A stretch of DNA of 64,000 nucleotides from contig PCUU01000024.1 of NCBI GenBank assembly GCA_002786855.1, positions 1 to 64,000 on the forward strand, read 5' to 3'. Of the stretch, positions 46,362 to 53,853 are shown piece after piece; within the stretch, counting starts at the first letter, position 1; each line of letters starts with the position of its first letter. The notes under the pieces were generated by a model. The model saw only the letters and a list, made by a program, of their open reading frames with translations, did not search any database and was not told the origin of the DNA. This DNA comes from Cytophagales bacterium CG12_big_fil_rev_8_21_14_0_65_40_12 (lineage in GTDB: Bacteria; Bacteroidota; Bacteroidia; Cytophagales; Cyclobacteriaceae). The position numbers and the translations under genes are program-made.

Positions 46362-46379
46362 GCTTTAATCTGCTAGCGC

Positions 46380-46601
46380 TTAGATTTCGAAGTCGAATTC
46401 CTTTTCAGCAGAAAATTGAAAATCGAACCAATACTCATATTCAGAATATTGAATGCAATCCACCAGTTCTTCATTTTGCGCTCTCAACTTGATAAAACTA
46501 GTGTGAGGCAACCAATCTCTAAGTTTTAATACTTGATCGAAGGGTAACTTCGAAATTTCAACGTATCCAGTGCCTAAATCGTAATGCGGTGCAGCTTTCA
46601 T
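46380..46601 (-). CDS. Small orphan protein, possibly conserved
   Basis: A 73-residue cytosolic protein with a mixed alpha/beta look (KLPFDQVLKLRDWLPHTSF) and an aromatic, acidic C-terminus (YEYWFDFQFSAEKEFDFEI). There is no signal peptide and I recognise no domain. The frame is complete with an ATG at 46601, converges on purE with an 18-bp gap, and is not overlapped by another gene, which supports it being real. Function unknown. Confidence 0.55.
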   Translation of the reverse strand: MKAAPHYDLGTGYVEISKLPFDQVLKLRDWLPHTSFIKLRAQNEELVDCIQYSEYEYWFDFQFSAEKEFDFEI

Positions 46602-46691
46602 ATAAATACAATCTTACGAACCCAATGTTTCTTTAGCGTAATTCACTATTTATGAGATTGTTAAGTTTAACGCTCCAATAAGCAGTAATTG

Positions 46692-46726
46692 TTAAAAAAG
46701 GACTGCCCTTTTTAAAAAGCAGTCCC
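46692..46726 (-). terminator. Intrinsic terminator of the AsmA-like gene
   Basis: On the minus strand GGACTGC (46725-46719) pairs with GCAGTCC (46706-46700) around a loop of Ts and As, followed by six T (46699-46694). It lies about 50 bp after the AsmA-like stop codon. Confidence 0.75.
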
Positions 46727-46777
46727 TTGTTAGATGTATTATATGTCGGTAATGTTACCGATGGGTTGAAAACTCCC

Positions 46778-49700
46778 TTAATTATCTTTTTTCTTCTTTT
46801 TCAAAAGCCCCTTAATCGTGCTCTCAGCCTTCTTTTTAGCGTCTTCCAATTTTTTGTCCACACTGTCCTTGTTCACGCCAGCTTTAGTAGCGAGCGTTGC
46901 AGCGAGACTGTCCTTTTGCGACTTGATTAGTGAGTCAGCTTGGGTTTTTAATTCAGTCTTCTTAGCGTCCAAAACAACATTTGCGGAATCTTTGGCCTGA
47001 TCTACTTTTGCTGTCACCTGCTGTTTGGCTTCTTCTTTCTTCTCATCCACTTGGGCCTTAACCGAAGCTGTAACTGCACTTTTAATATTTGTACCATCGC
47101 TAGCACCAACACTACGAAGACCAAATTCTGGTTTGCTATAAGTTCCGCCCAAACCAATGTTTAGGCGAATATTGTCTCCACCAGCAGAAACCTTTCCGCC
47201 CGTAACCTGAGAAACGAGACTATTTAGCTGAGTACCCATCTGACCTGCTGGAACATCCATTCCTAAAGTATAATTAATAGACCCATCAATGCCTGTGCTA
47301 CCTTCTATTGTAGTTTTATAGCTCCCTAAGTTGACATCAAAAGGCTTGACAAATAATCGCCCATCTTTAATTTCTGCCGACATTTTTATTTTATCCAAAG
47401 TTGTTGTTGAAATCTTAGATAGCTTAGTGAGGGAAGTTAACCCTGACATGATCTGAGAATCACCATCTAAACTGGCTTGGATAATTTGGATCAAGCCACC
47501 TCCAGTTAGCGTTGCATAATCTGGCATCATATCAGAGCCCAAAGCACCTGCCATAGAAAAATCGGTGGACAATAAGCCATTCATTTCTTCAGCAATTGGT
47601 GCAAGTTTTTGGATCATATCAATACTTTGAAAAGAAGCAGGAATTGAGATGTCTTTTACATTAAAGCCAAAATCGAAAAGTGGTTTTTCTGGTTTACTGT
47701 CATATGAACCTTTTAAGCCAACCGTCCCATTGAGGGTTTTCATATTGGCATTATCAAGGGTTACTTTTCCATCTTTAACGATCAGTCCGCTATTAACATC
47801 TTTCATTTCGAGCTTGTTGTACATCACCTTACCAATCGAAGCATTCATATTAAATAGGACGTTCTCTGGAATTCTAACTACTTCCAATGGCTCGCCAGTT
47901 TCATCTACAACTTCCTCTTCAGAAGTTGTCATCCATTCACTCACGTTCAACACGTCAGCAGAGGCATTCAGGTTGCCTTTCAATTGTTCGTTATTCAGGG
48001 CAAATCCCATATAATTTTCAATCTGACCTGTAGCGGTGAAATTTGTCTCCCCAGCTGAGCCCCTCATCTCGTTCAAATTGATATTCTTCTTATCGAATGA
48101 AGAATTGACTGAAGTAATTTTGAAGGTCTTGCCCATGGCTTCATCAGTATATACTAAGTTCTGAACCTGAAGCACTCCTTTAGTATCGAGGTTTTGATAT
48201 CGACCAGCCTCCACATCACTCATTTTACCTTTTGATGCTAAATCCGCCATGATTATTCCTGAGGCATCAACCCCTTCCATTGGGTAGAGTTTTAGCAACT
48301 TCGCTAAATCAAGTGTTCCCTTCGCAGTGGCATCCCACTCAAAATTGTCAGGGTTTTCTAACATAAGCTTCGCTTGAAATGGTTGACCATCCAGCATAAA
48401 GTCCATATTCGACACGTTGATTTTGGTATCATTTATATTGCCCGTTGTATTGAGTACCGCGGCAGTTACATTGATTTTTTCTAGTGGTGTAGGTAATTCA
48501 GCTGATTGAATTTTTCCATTGACCAAACCCATCTTGATATCCAGTTTCGGGATAATGGATTTACTACTATCGTATTTTCCATTGGCAGTAACATCAACAG
48601 ACAAAAGCCCATCGAGACTTAAGCCTTCCATTGGAATCATGGCATTAATGTCTGCTAAGTTCAGCGTTCCGTGCATGTCTGCATCAATCGGATAATCCTT
48701 AAGATTAGCCACTCTTAACTTGGCATAGAAGGGGTTTTTCCCGAAATCAACATGCAGGTTTTTTAGGTCGATTAAAGTGTTTTCAATAACTCCTGTTGTA
48801 TTGTCAATCGTCAAAGCCATTTCTATATTCTGAATGGACTGTGGAAGATCTGGGTATTGAACAGAAGCCCCATCGACATTCAGATTGAAATTAAAGGCTG
48901 GCATTTCAGTTTCTGAGTAACGGCCATTTACTCTTCCATTAAACGCCACATTTCCATCCGCCTTCACATCTGCAAAACTTTCGGTATAAGCACCTGGAAT
49001 AAGGGAGAAAATCTTTTTGAATTCAGAAGAAGGCGAACTGAAGCTCAAATCCATTCCGTAAGCATCATCGAACATAGTGAAGGAACCGTCCGCAGAAAGA
49101 GGAAATTCATTGATCAGAAATTCATTCTCCTTGAAGGTAAACTTCATATTCGGCAAGTCCATACTCATGACCATATCTATGGACAAGGCTTTATTGGATA
49201 CGTATTCTGCCCCTTCATAACTAAAGCTTCCGCTTTTCACATTGCCCTTAGCGATCAAGTCAAAGATATCCTCGGCAAAATCTCCTTTGCCAGTCAAATC
49301 AATGCCGTTCAATTGCGTAAATACCTTAGTCGATTGATCATAATAAATAAAATCACCCTTGGTTACCGAAAAGCTATTTAAACCGAAGCTCACAGCCGCA
49401 GCTTCTTCTGTAGCGACCTCTGATGTTTCGGTTGATGCTTTGGCTATATCATAGTTGGCCGTTCCATCCTCTAAAACAATAATGGTGATATCTGGCGATT
49501 CCAAATCCACGCCTTTGATGCTGATTGTTTCCCCAAATAGCACTTCGCTGAGATTAATTCTTGCCTTCAAATTCTCAATGTTGGCTAGGGTATCTCCTTC
49601 GAAAACACCCTTGCCAATAATTCCAAAATCACCTAGGCTGACCGTAAAATCTGGGAAATTCTTGATCAAAGAAAGACCAAATTGATCTACATCAAAGTAG

Positions 49701-49837
49701 AGTGTAGCTTCGGTATTCTTATCAAATTCTGAAATAATCAGTGCTTGAATTTTGTCTTTAAAAAAAACGGGAATTAACAGTAGAAGAATAAATAGGCCTA
49801 CAAGTACGCCAAGGAGTATTTTGAAAAAACGTTTCAT
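46778..49837 (-). CDS. AsmA-family inner-membrane-anchored protein
   Basis: A 1019-residue protein with one N-terminal membrane helix (about 5-26) and a long periplasmic beta-rich body with the AsmA pattern: KRFFKILLGVLVGLFILLLL, IISEFDKNTEATLYF, GDFGIIGKGVFEGDTLA, and repeated TANGKYDSSKS and AKGTLDLAKLL units. Near the end (about 790-900) comes the AsmA C-terminal region (GLLSTDFSMAGALGSDMMPDY). The last 110 residues are a Lys/Glu/Ala/Asp-rich coiled coil (VDEKKEEAKQQVTAKVDQAKD; KLEDAKKKAESTIKGLLKKKKKDN), an unusual tail. AsmA relatives are thought to move phospholipids between membranes or affect outer-membrane assembly. Confidence 0.85.
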   Translation of the reverse strand: MKRFFKILLGVLVGLFILLLLIPVFFKDKIQALIISEFDKNTEATLYFDVDQFGLSLIKNFPDFTVSLGDFGIIGKGVFEGDTLANIENLKARINLSEVLFGETISIKGVDLESPDITIIVLEDGTANYDIAKASTETSEVATEEAAAVSFGLNSFSVTKGDFIYYDQSTKVFTQLNGIDLTGKGDFAEDIFDLIAKGNVKSGSFSYEGAEYVSNKALSIDMVMSMDLPNMKFTFKENEFLINEFPLSADGSFTMFDDAYGMDLSFSSPSSEFKKIFSLIPGAYTESFADVKADGNVAFNGRVNGRYSETEMPAFNFNLNVDGASVQYPDLPQSIQNIEMALTIDNTTGVIENTLIDLKNLHVDFGKNPFYAKLRVANLKDYPIDADMHGTLNLADINAMIPMEGLSLDGLLSVDVTANGKYDSSKSIIPKLDIKMGLVNGKIQSAELPTPLEKINVTAAVLNTTGNINDTKINVSNMDFMLDGQPFQAKLMLENPDNFEWDATAKGTLDLAKLLKLYPMEGVDASGIIMADLASKGKMSDVEAGRYQNLDTKGVLQVQNLVYTDEAMGKTFKITSVNSSFDKKNINLNEMRGSAGETNFTATGQIENYMGFALNNEQLKGNLNASADVLNVSEWMTTSEEEVVDETGEPLEVVRIPENVLFNMNASIGKVMYNKLEMKDVNSGLIVKDGKVTLDNANMKTLNGTVGLKGSYDSKPEKPLFDFGFNVKDISIPASFQSIDMIQKLAPIAEEMNGLLSTDFSMAGALGSDMMPDYATLTGGGLIQIIQASLDGDSQIMSGLTSLTKLSKISTTTLDKIKMSAEIKDGRLFVKPFDVNLGSYKTTIEGSTGIDGSINYTLGMDVPAGQMGTQLNSLVSQVTGGKVSAGGDNIRLNIGLGGTYSKPEFGLRSVGASDGTNIKSAVTASVKAQVDEKKEEAKQQVTAKVDQAKDSANVVLDAKKTELKTQADSLIKSQKDSLAATLATKAGVNKDSVDKKLEDAKKKAESTIKGLLKKKKKDN

Positions 49838-49926
49838 AACATTTGTAATTTTATACGAAGTACCTAAATAATTAACTAACCAAGCAAGTGGATGTTGTTA
49901 ATTTGAAGATTAATTAATCTGGGGAT

Positions 49927-50463
49927 TCAAGACTTCATCTTTCGGATTTTCCTTGGGCCATACCAAAGCCATAAACCAGAAAAGGATAATAAAAGGAGGC
50001 CAATGCCTAAAAAATTCATTGAAATCACCTTGAATAGATCGGAAATAATACTGCCGTCATGAATTTTCTCTATCCAATCGGAGTGGCGCTTAGCGACAGA
50101 AAATACCTCCAGGGTCTTTGCATCAATTTGTACTTCCCAACTACCTGTATCGAAAATCACCTTAGCAATACCCTTGCTAGGCCTGTATTCTATTCTGTCT
50201 ATGTTTTCAGTTTTTAAGCCGAGACTATCTACAGCCAAAAGGGCCTTGGCCGATAGTTGCACCACAGGTTGCCAATCATTCATTTCCAAAGTTTCACCCG
50301 TTTGAGTGACAGGCTGAAGCACATCAAAGTTCTTTTTCCAAGCCAAAAATATACCCGTCACCGCACTCAGTATCAGGAATAGCGCTAAGACCAAACCTGA
50401 CACCTTATGAATTTGGCGATAAGACCTTAATGACTTGGCAATTGAAGTTGGTGTTTTGGCCAT
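49927..50463 (-). CDS. PepSY-domain membrane protein
   Basis: A 178-residue protein from the ATG at 50463 (MAKTPTSIAKSLRSYRQIHKVSG). It has a membrane helix at about 20-40 (LVLALFLILSAVTGIFLAWKK), a periplasmic PepSY-type beta-hairpin domain (about 95-125: RIEYRPSKGIAKVIFDTGSWEVQIDAKTLEVFSV) and a second helix at about 150-170 ending WLWYGPRKIRKMK. This is a minimal form of the PepSY_TM (PiuB-like) family associated with iron uptake and reduction. A longer frame to 50565 adds 34 residues that do not fit the family. It is divergent from the transglutaminase-like gene. Confidence 0.75.
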   Translation of the reverse strand: MAKTPTSIAKSLRSYRQIHKVSGLVLALFLILSAVTGIFLAWKKNFDVLQPVTQTGETLEMNDWQPVVQLSAKALLAVDSLGLKTENIDRIEYRPSKGIAKVIFDTGSWEVQIDAKTLEVFSVAKRHSDWIEKIHDGSIISDLFKVISMNFLGIGLLLLSFSGLWLWYGPRKIRKMKS

Positions 50464-50583
50464 ACAAAGCTGAATTGCTTTTAAAAGATGCGAATAAGTG
50501 GAATTTAAGTCGAAAGCACAACACATATTATAGCAAGTAGGGTCGCCCTTTTGCCATCTATACATGACCTCAAAATAAATTAT

Positions 50584-50634
50584 ATGTTAAGCTATTTGTT
50601 TTTATGTTACCTTAATGTTACCTTAATGTTAACA
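50584..50634 (+). repeat. Phased GTTAA/GTTAC direct repeats plus a 12-bp palindrome
   Basis: GTTAA or GTTAC starts at 50584, 50604, 50615 and 50626 (steps of 20, 11 and 11 bp). The last three are inside a near-perfect 11-bp tandem repeat of ATGTTACCTTA. The end forms the perfect palindrome AATGTTAACATT (50623-50634). The array lies 42-88 bp upstream of the ATG at 50672. The same half-site and spacing occur upstream of the histidine kinase at 28007. Confidence 0.55.
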
Positions 50635-50671
50635 TTGACAAAATTAAGCCCTTTTATGCTGCTCCATAGAG

Positions 50672-51529
50672 ATGATAAAAAGAAGATACATATGGCTAAT
50701 ACTCACCCTAGGGCTAATTCCAATCGCCTTATATCCTCAATCTGAAGGGGACAAGGGCTTATCTTTAAATAACAGTTTGGCCAATGTTGAATTCTTTTTG
50801 ATCAAGCAAGACTCTCAACAGAGAAATAATGTTCTTCAAGAATTTACATCCCTTATATCAACCTTCGAAGCCTTAAGAATAAAAGAAAAGGATGACCGCG
50901 CTTTTCTTCATAAACTATTTCAGAAAACACATCGAAAAAGTTTGAATCGCTACAACCTTTACTCCGACTTTGGAGATACCATGTTAAATGGAAATTACGG
51001 ATGCCTCTCAGGCACAATTACTTATGCCTTGTTGCTTTCACACTTCAACTTTAAATATGAAGCGATTGAATTGGCCAATCATGTTTATTTACAGGTTCAT
51101 GTTGGTGCATCCATTGTTCTTTTTGAATCTACTTTGGCTGCCCGAGGATTCGTGGATAAACCTGAAGATGTTCAAAATGCCTTAGAACGATATTCTCAAA
51201 GAAATACAAGTGCAGATGTGATGGCTATTGCCGCTTCATATGATTTACCAAATTCCGAAATTGAGAACCGTATTGGCTTAACCGAACTCGCTGGTTTGCA
51301 GCTTTATAATCGTGCCATTCAAACTTATAAAAACTCTGATCTGATCTCTTCGTTAGACTTCACTCTGGAGGCGCATGACCTGTACCCTTCGATTAGAATA
51401 AAATATCTTATGCAATTATTAATTAACGAAATCTTATACAGCAAAGGGCTTAGCGAAAAGGTAAAGCAAACCGCATTGAACAATTATGTAGCTCACATTC
51501 GTGAGAACAGAATCAGTCAAACCAAATAA
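50672..51529 (+). CDS. Exported transglutaminase-like protein
   Basis: A 285-residue protein with an N-terminal signal sequence (RRYIWLILTLGLIPIALYPQ). The centre has the order expected of a papain/transglutaminase-like fold: C111 in GNYGCLSGTITYALLL, H137 in ELANHVYLQV and E152 in IVLFESTLAARGF. In the bacterial transglutaminase-like and SirB1-like proteins the Cys starts a helix and the His sits on the next strand, as here. The remaining 130 residues are helical and TPR-like (ALERYSQ; AGLQLYNRAIQTYKNSDLISSL). Substrate unknown. The upstream region carries the phased GTTAA/GTTAC repeats. It converges on the OmpA-family gene. Confidence 0.6.
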   Translation: MIKRRYIWLILTLGLIPIALYPQSEGDKGLSLNNSLANVEFFLIKQDSQQRNNVLQEFTSLISTFEALRIKEKDDRAFLHKLFQKTHRKSLNRYNLYSDFGDTMLNGNYGCLSGTITYALLLSHFNFKYEAIELANHVYLQVHVGASIVLFESTLAARGFVDKPEDVQNALERYSQRNTSADVMAIAASYDLPNSEIENRIGLTELAGLQLYNRAIQTYKNSDLISSLDFTLEAHDLYPSIRIKYLMQLLINEILYSKGLSEKVKQTALNNYVAHIRENRISQTK

Positions 51530-51535
51530 TTGGGG

Positions 51536-53758
51536 TTACATACTTAGGATTTTAAACTCAACTCTTCTGTTGATGGCCCTGCCCATAATGGTCCTGTTGG
51601 TAGCAATAGGCTCTGACTCGCCATACCAAACAAACTTGAGTCGGTCTTCTTTAATTCCTAGGGTCAAAAGTGCCTTTCTAACCGCTTCAACGCGTCTCCT
51701 AGATAAATCAATATTGTATTGTACTGTGCCGTAACTGTCGGTATGACCCGCCAATTCCACTACCGCTGTCGGATAGTCGTTCATGAATTTAGCCAGTACA
51801 CGAATCTCTGTCCAAGATCGAGGTTTCAACAAATCTAAATCGAAATCAAAGAATACATTCCTGATGATGAATGAAGCTCCGGGAGCGGCCTTTACGATTT
51901 GCGCATTGAGGTTCATAATAGGCGCTTGAACACCACTTACAACGGCATTTGCGGCAATTTCTGGCTGGCCTAATTCTCTTCGCTGTGCATTGAGAATTTC
52001 GAAGGTATCGCGCTTAATTGCTGGCAAGCTCAGGTCTATGGCCACTGCCCTCAATATATCCGTAGGTACACTAATTGGTTCGCCTGTCGCCAAGTCAGCA
52101 CTGTCTAAGTCTAGTTTGTCTAAAGTGACGGCATAGACGTTAATTTCTGAAATATCCAACAAGTCAATGGTTGAGCCTACGGGTATGAAGCCAGGAATCT
52201 CTGCTCTATAGCTGTATATTTCATCAGCCGGAAGTTCAATACAATAATTCCCAGCCGCGTCAGTCCTTACCCTGCCCACTTCTACTCCGTCTCTCAACCG
52301 AGAAAATACCACTTCGCCATCTAAAGGTTCTTGACTTTCAGGATCTAAAATTTTCCCACATAAAGTAACTAACCTAAGCTGCTGAGTTACCAAAGGCAGT
52401 GTGAGCGAGTGGATATCCAAATCGTTGCCCTCTACTTCTCTACAAAAATATGCATAGGAGCCATCATGAGGTATAAACAAAAACATGTCATCCACTTCTG
52501 AATTGATGACAGGTCCTAGGTTTTCAGGTTCGGTCCAGCTAGTCCAGGAGTTATCGAGCCTTCGGGTTACAAAAATGTCCTTCTTGCCATAACCACTGTG
52601 TCCTTCGGAAGTGAAGAAAAGTGTTTTTTTATCTGGCATCAAAAATGGGCCTTCTTCTTCGCCAGCGGAATTAATGACTGGCCCCATGTGCAAGGGTTGG
52701 GTCCATAAACCATCCTTTTGTAAGAATGAAACATATAAATCCCTGGCACCTTCTGTACCTCTTCCCTCTTCAGAGATCAAAAGCACCTCACTGTCGGGTG
52801 TAAGCCAAAAATTTACATTTCTATGAACGTTGACATCATTAAAAATTTTCAGGTTTTCGGGTTTTGTCCAGGTAGTATCTGATGTCCTTAGGCTCTTAGA
52901 AATCCCATATTTCATTCCTCCTGGTAAGTACTCGTTACCGAGAATGATCAGCTCCTCATCTTCTTGAAGAAATGAACTGATAAAATTTGGATCGGTATTG
53001 TTGAGTACATCGCCAATATTTTTGGCCAATCCCCAATCCATGGTTTTGGTGTCAAAATCAGAATACCAAATATCTTCTAGGTCATCTTCCCCGCCTACAT
53101 TTTCTGGGTGTCCTCTGCGGCTGTAATAAAGTGTCCCTTTGTCGCGGGTCATCAAAGGCTTTATTTCTCGGTTGGTGCTGTTTACCAAGTCATTGAGCCT
53201 ATACACAATCAATTTGGTGTTGATGTTGGGCATCAGGTTGATTGTGGCGTCAATCGGTTCTCTTGAATTAGAGATACCAATACAATCGATTGCCACGAAA
53301 CCATCAACTGAGCGTCCATCAATCACTATTTTAACAGCCTTTACATTGTAGCTTGTTCTTTCGAAAAAGACCCGAAACATTCGGAATGGCTCTTCGACAG
53401 GTCCAGGGTTTTGTTTAAAAACAGAGTATTCAACGTCATCTTCATCGTACAAAAAGATTTCTCTTATGGCTCCTGGATTGAAGGTCTCACCTATTGCCAC
53501 CTGCGATATTGGAAGCGCAATGTCGAATTGTACCTTGATGAATTCTATTGTATTTGGGTTAAAAGGAGACCAAGCGTTAGGATTGTCTCCTCCCGCTGGC
53601 AATATGTTAGGATGGCCAAGCGTCTGCCTTGCAGAGCCTTGGAGTTCTGACAATTCCGAAGAATAATCAACAACTCTTGAGGCCCACTGAACAGTAGTTT
53701 GGGCGGATATAACAATAGTAAAAGACACCCAAAAAAGGATGCTAATCGCAAATCTCAT
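51536..53758 (-). CDS. OmpA-family protein with PD40-like propeller
   Basis: A 740-residue exported protein; the ATG at 53758 (MRFAISILFWVSFTIVISAQ) is the signal peptide start. A beta-sandwich-like N-terminal part (25-180) is followed by WD40/PD40-type propeller blades (about 190-445: GPFLMPDKKTLFFTSEGHSG; SYAYFCREVEGNDLDIHSL) and a carboxypeptidase-regulatory-like sandwich (about 460-545). The C-terminal OmpA domain (about 620-738) contains the peptidoglycan-binding motif ELAGHTDSYGTVQYNIDLSRRR. It resembles the OmpA/PD40 proteins linked to type IX secretion and gliding (PorE-like), but lacks the N-terminal TPR and lipobox of PorE. Confidence 0.85.
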   Translation of the reverse strand: MRFAISILFWVSFTIVISAQTTVQWASRVVDYSSELSELQGSARQTLGHPNILPAGGDNPNAWSPFNPNTIEFIKVQFDIALPISQVAIGETFNPGAIREIFLYDEDDVEYSVFKQNPGPVEEPFRMFRVFFERTSYNVKAVKIVIDGRSVDGFVAIDCIGISNSREPIDATINLMPNINTKLIVYRLNDLVNSTNREIKPLMTRDKGTLYYSRRGHPENVGGEDDLEDIWYSDFDTKTMDWGLAKNIGDVLNNTDPNFISSFLQEDEELIILGNEYLPGGMKYGISKSLRTSDTTWTKPENLKIFNDVNVHRNVNFWLTPDSEVLLISEEGRGTEGARDLYVSFLQKDGLWTQPLHMGPVINSAGEEEGPFLMPDKKTLFFTSEGHSGYGKKDIFVTRRLDNSWTSWTEPENLGPVINSEVDDMFLFIPHDGSYAYFCREVEGNDLDIHSLTLPLVTQQLRLVTLCGKILDPESQEPLDGEVVFSRLRDGVEVGRVRTDAAGNYCIELPADEIYSYRAEIPGFIPVGSTIDLLDISEINVYAVTLDKLDLDSADLATGEPISVPTDILRAVAIDLSLPAIKRDTFEILNAQRRELGQPEIAANAVVSGVQAPIMNLNAQIVKAAPGASFIIRNVFFDFDLDLLKPRSWTEIRVLAKFMNDYPTAVVELAGHTDSYGTVQYNIDLSRRRVEAVRKALLTLGIKEDRLKFVWYGESEPIATNRTIMGRAINRRVEFKILSM

Positions 53759-53829
53759 AGTGAAGAGATCAGTAACAAAAATGATGATTCTCAATAATAA
53801 CCAAATATAATCAGGAAATAAATAAGATT

Positions 53830-53842
53830 GCCTTCCAAAGGC
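53830..53842 (-). terminator. Weak terminator-like hairpin after the patatin gene
   Basis: GCCTT-TGG-AAGGC on the minus strand (53842-53830), followed by an imperfect T-rich stretch (AATCTTATTTATTT). It lies 11 bp after the patatin stop. The stem is short and the loop is only 3 nt. Confidence 0.35.
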
Positions 53843-53853
53843 CTATACGTTTA

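Noticed and set aside
49927-50565. Longer start for the PepSY protein
   Set aside because: The 34 extra residues are Cys-rich, unlike the family, and would precede a normal N-terminus at 50463.
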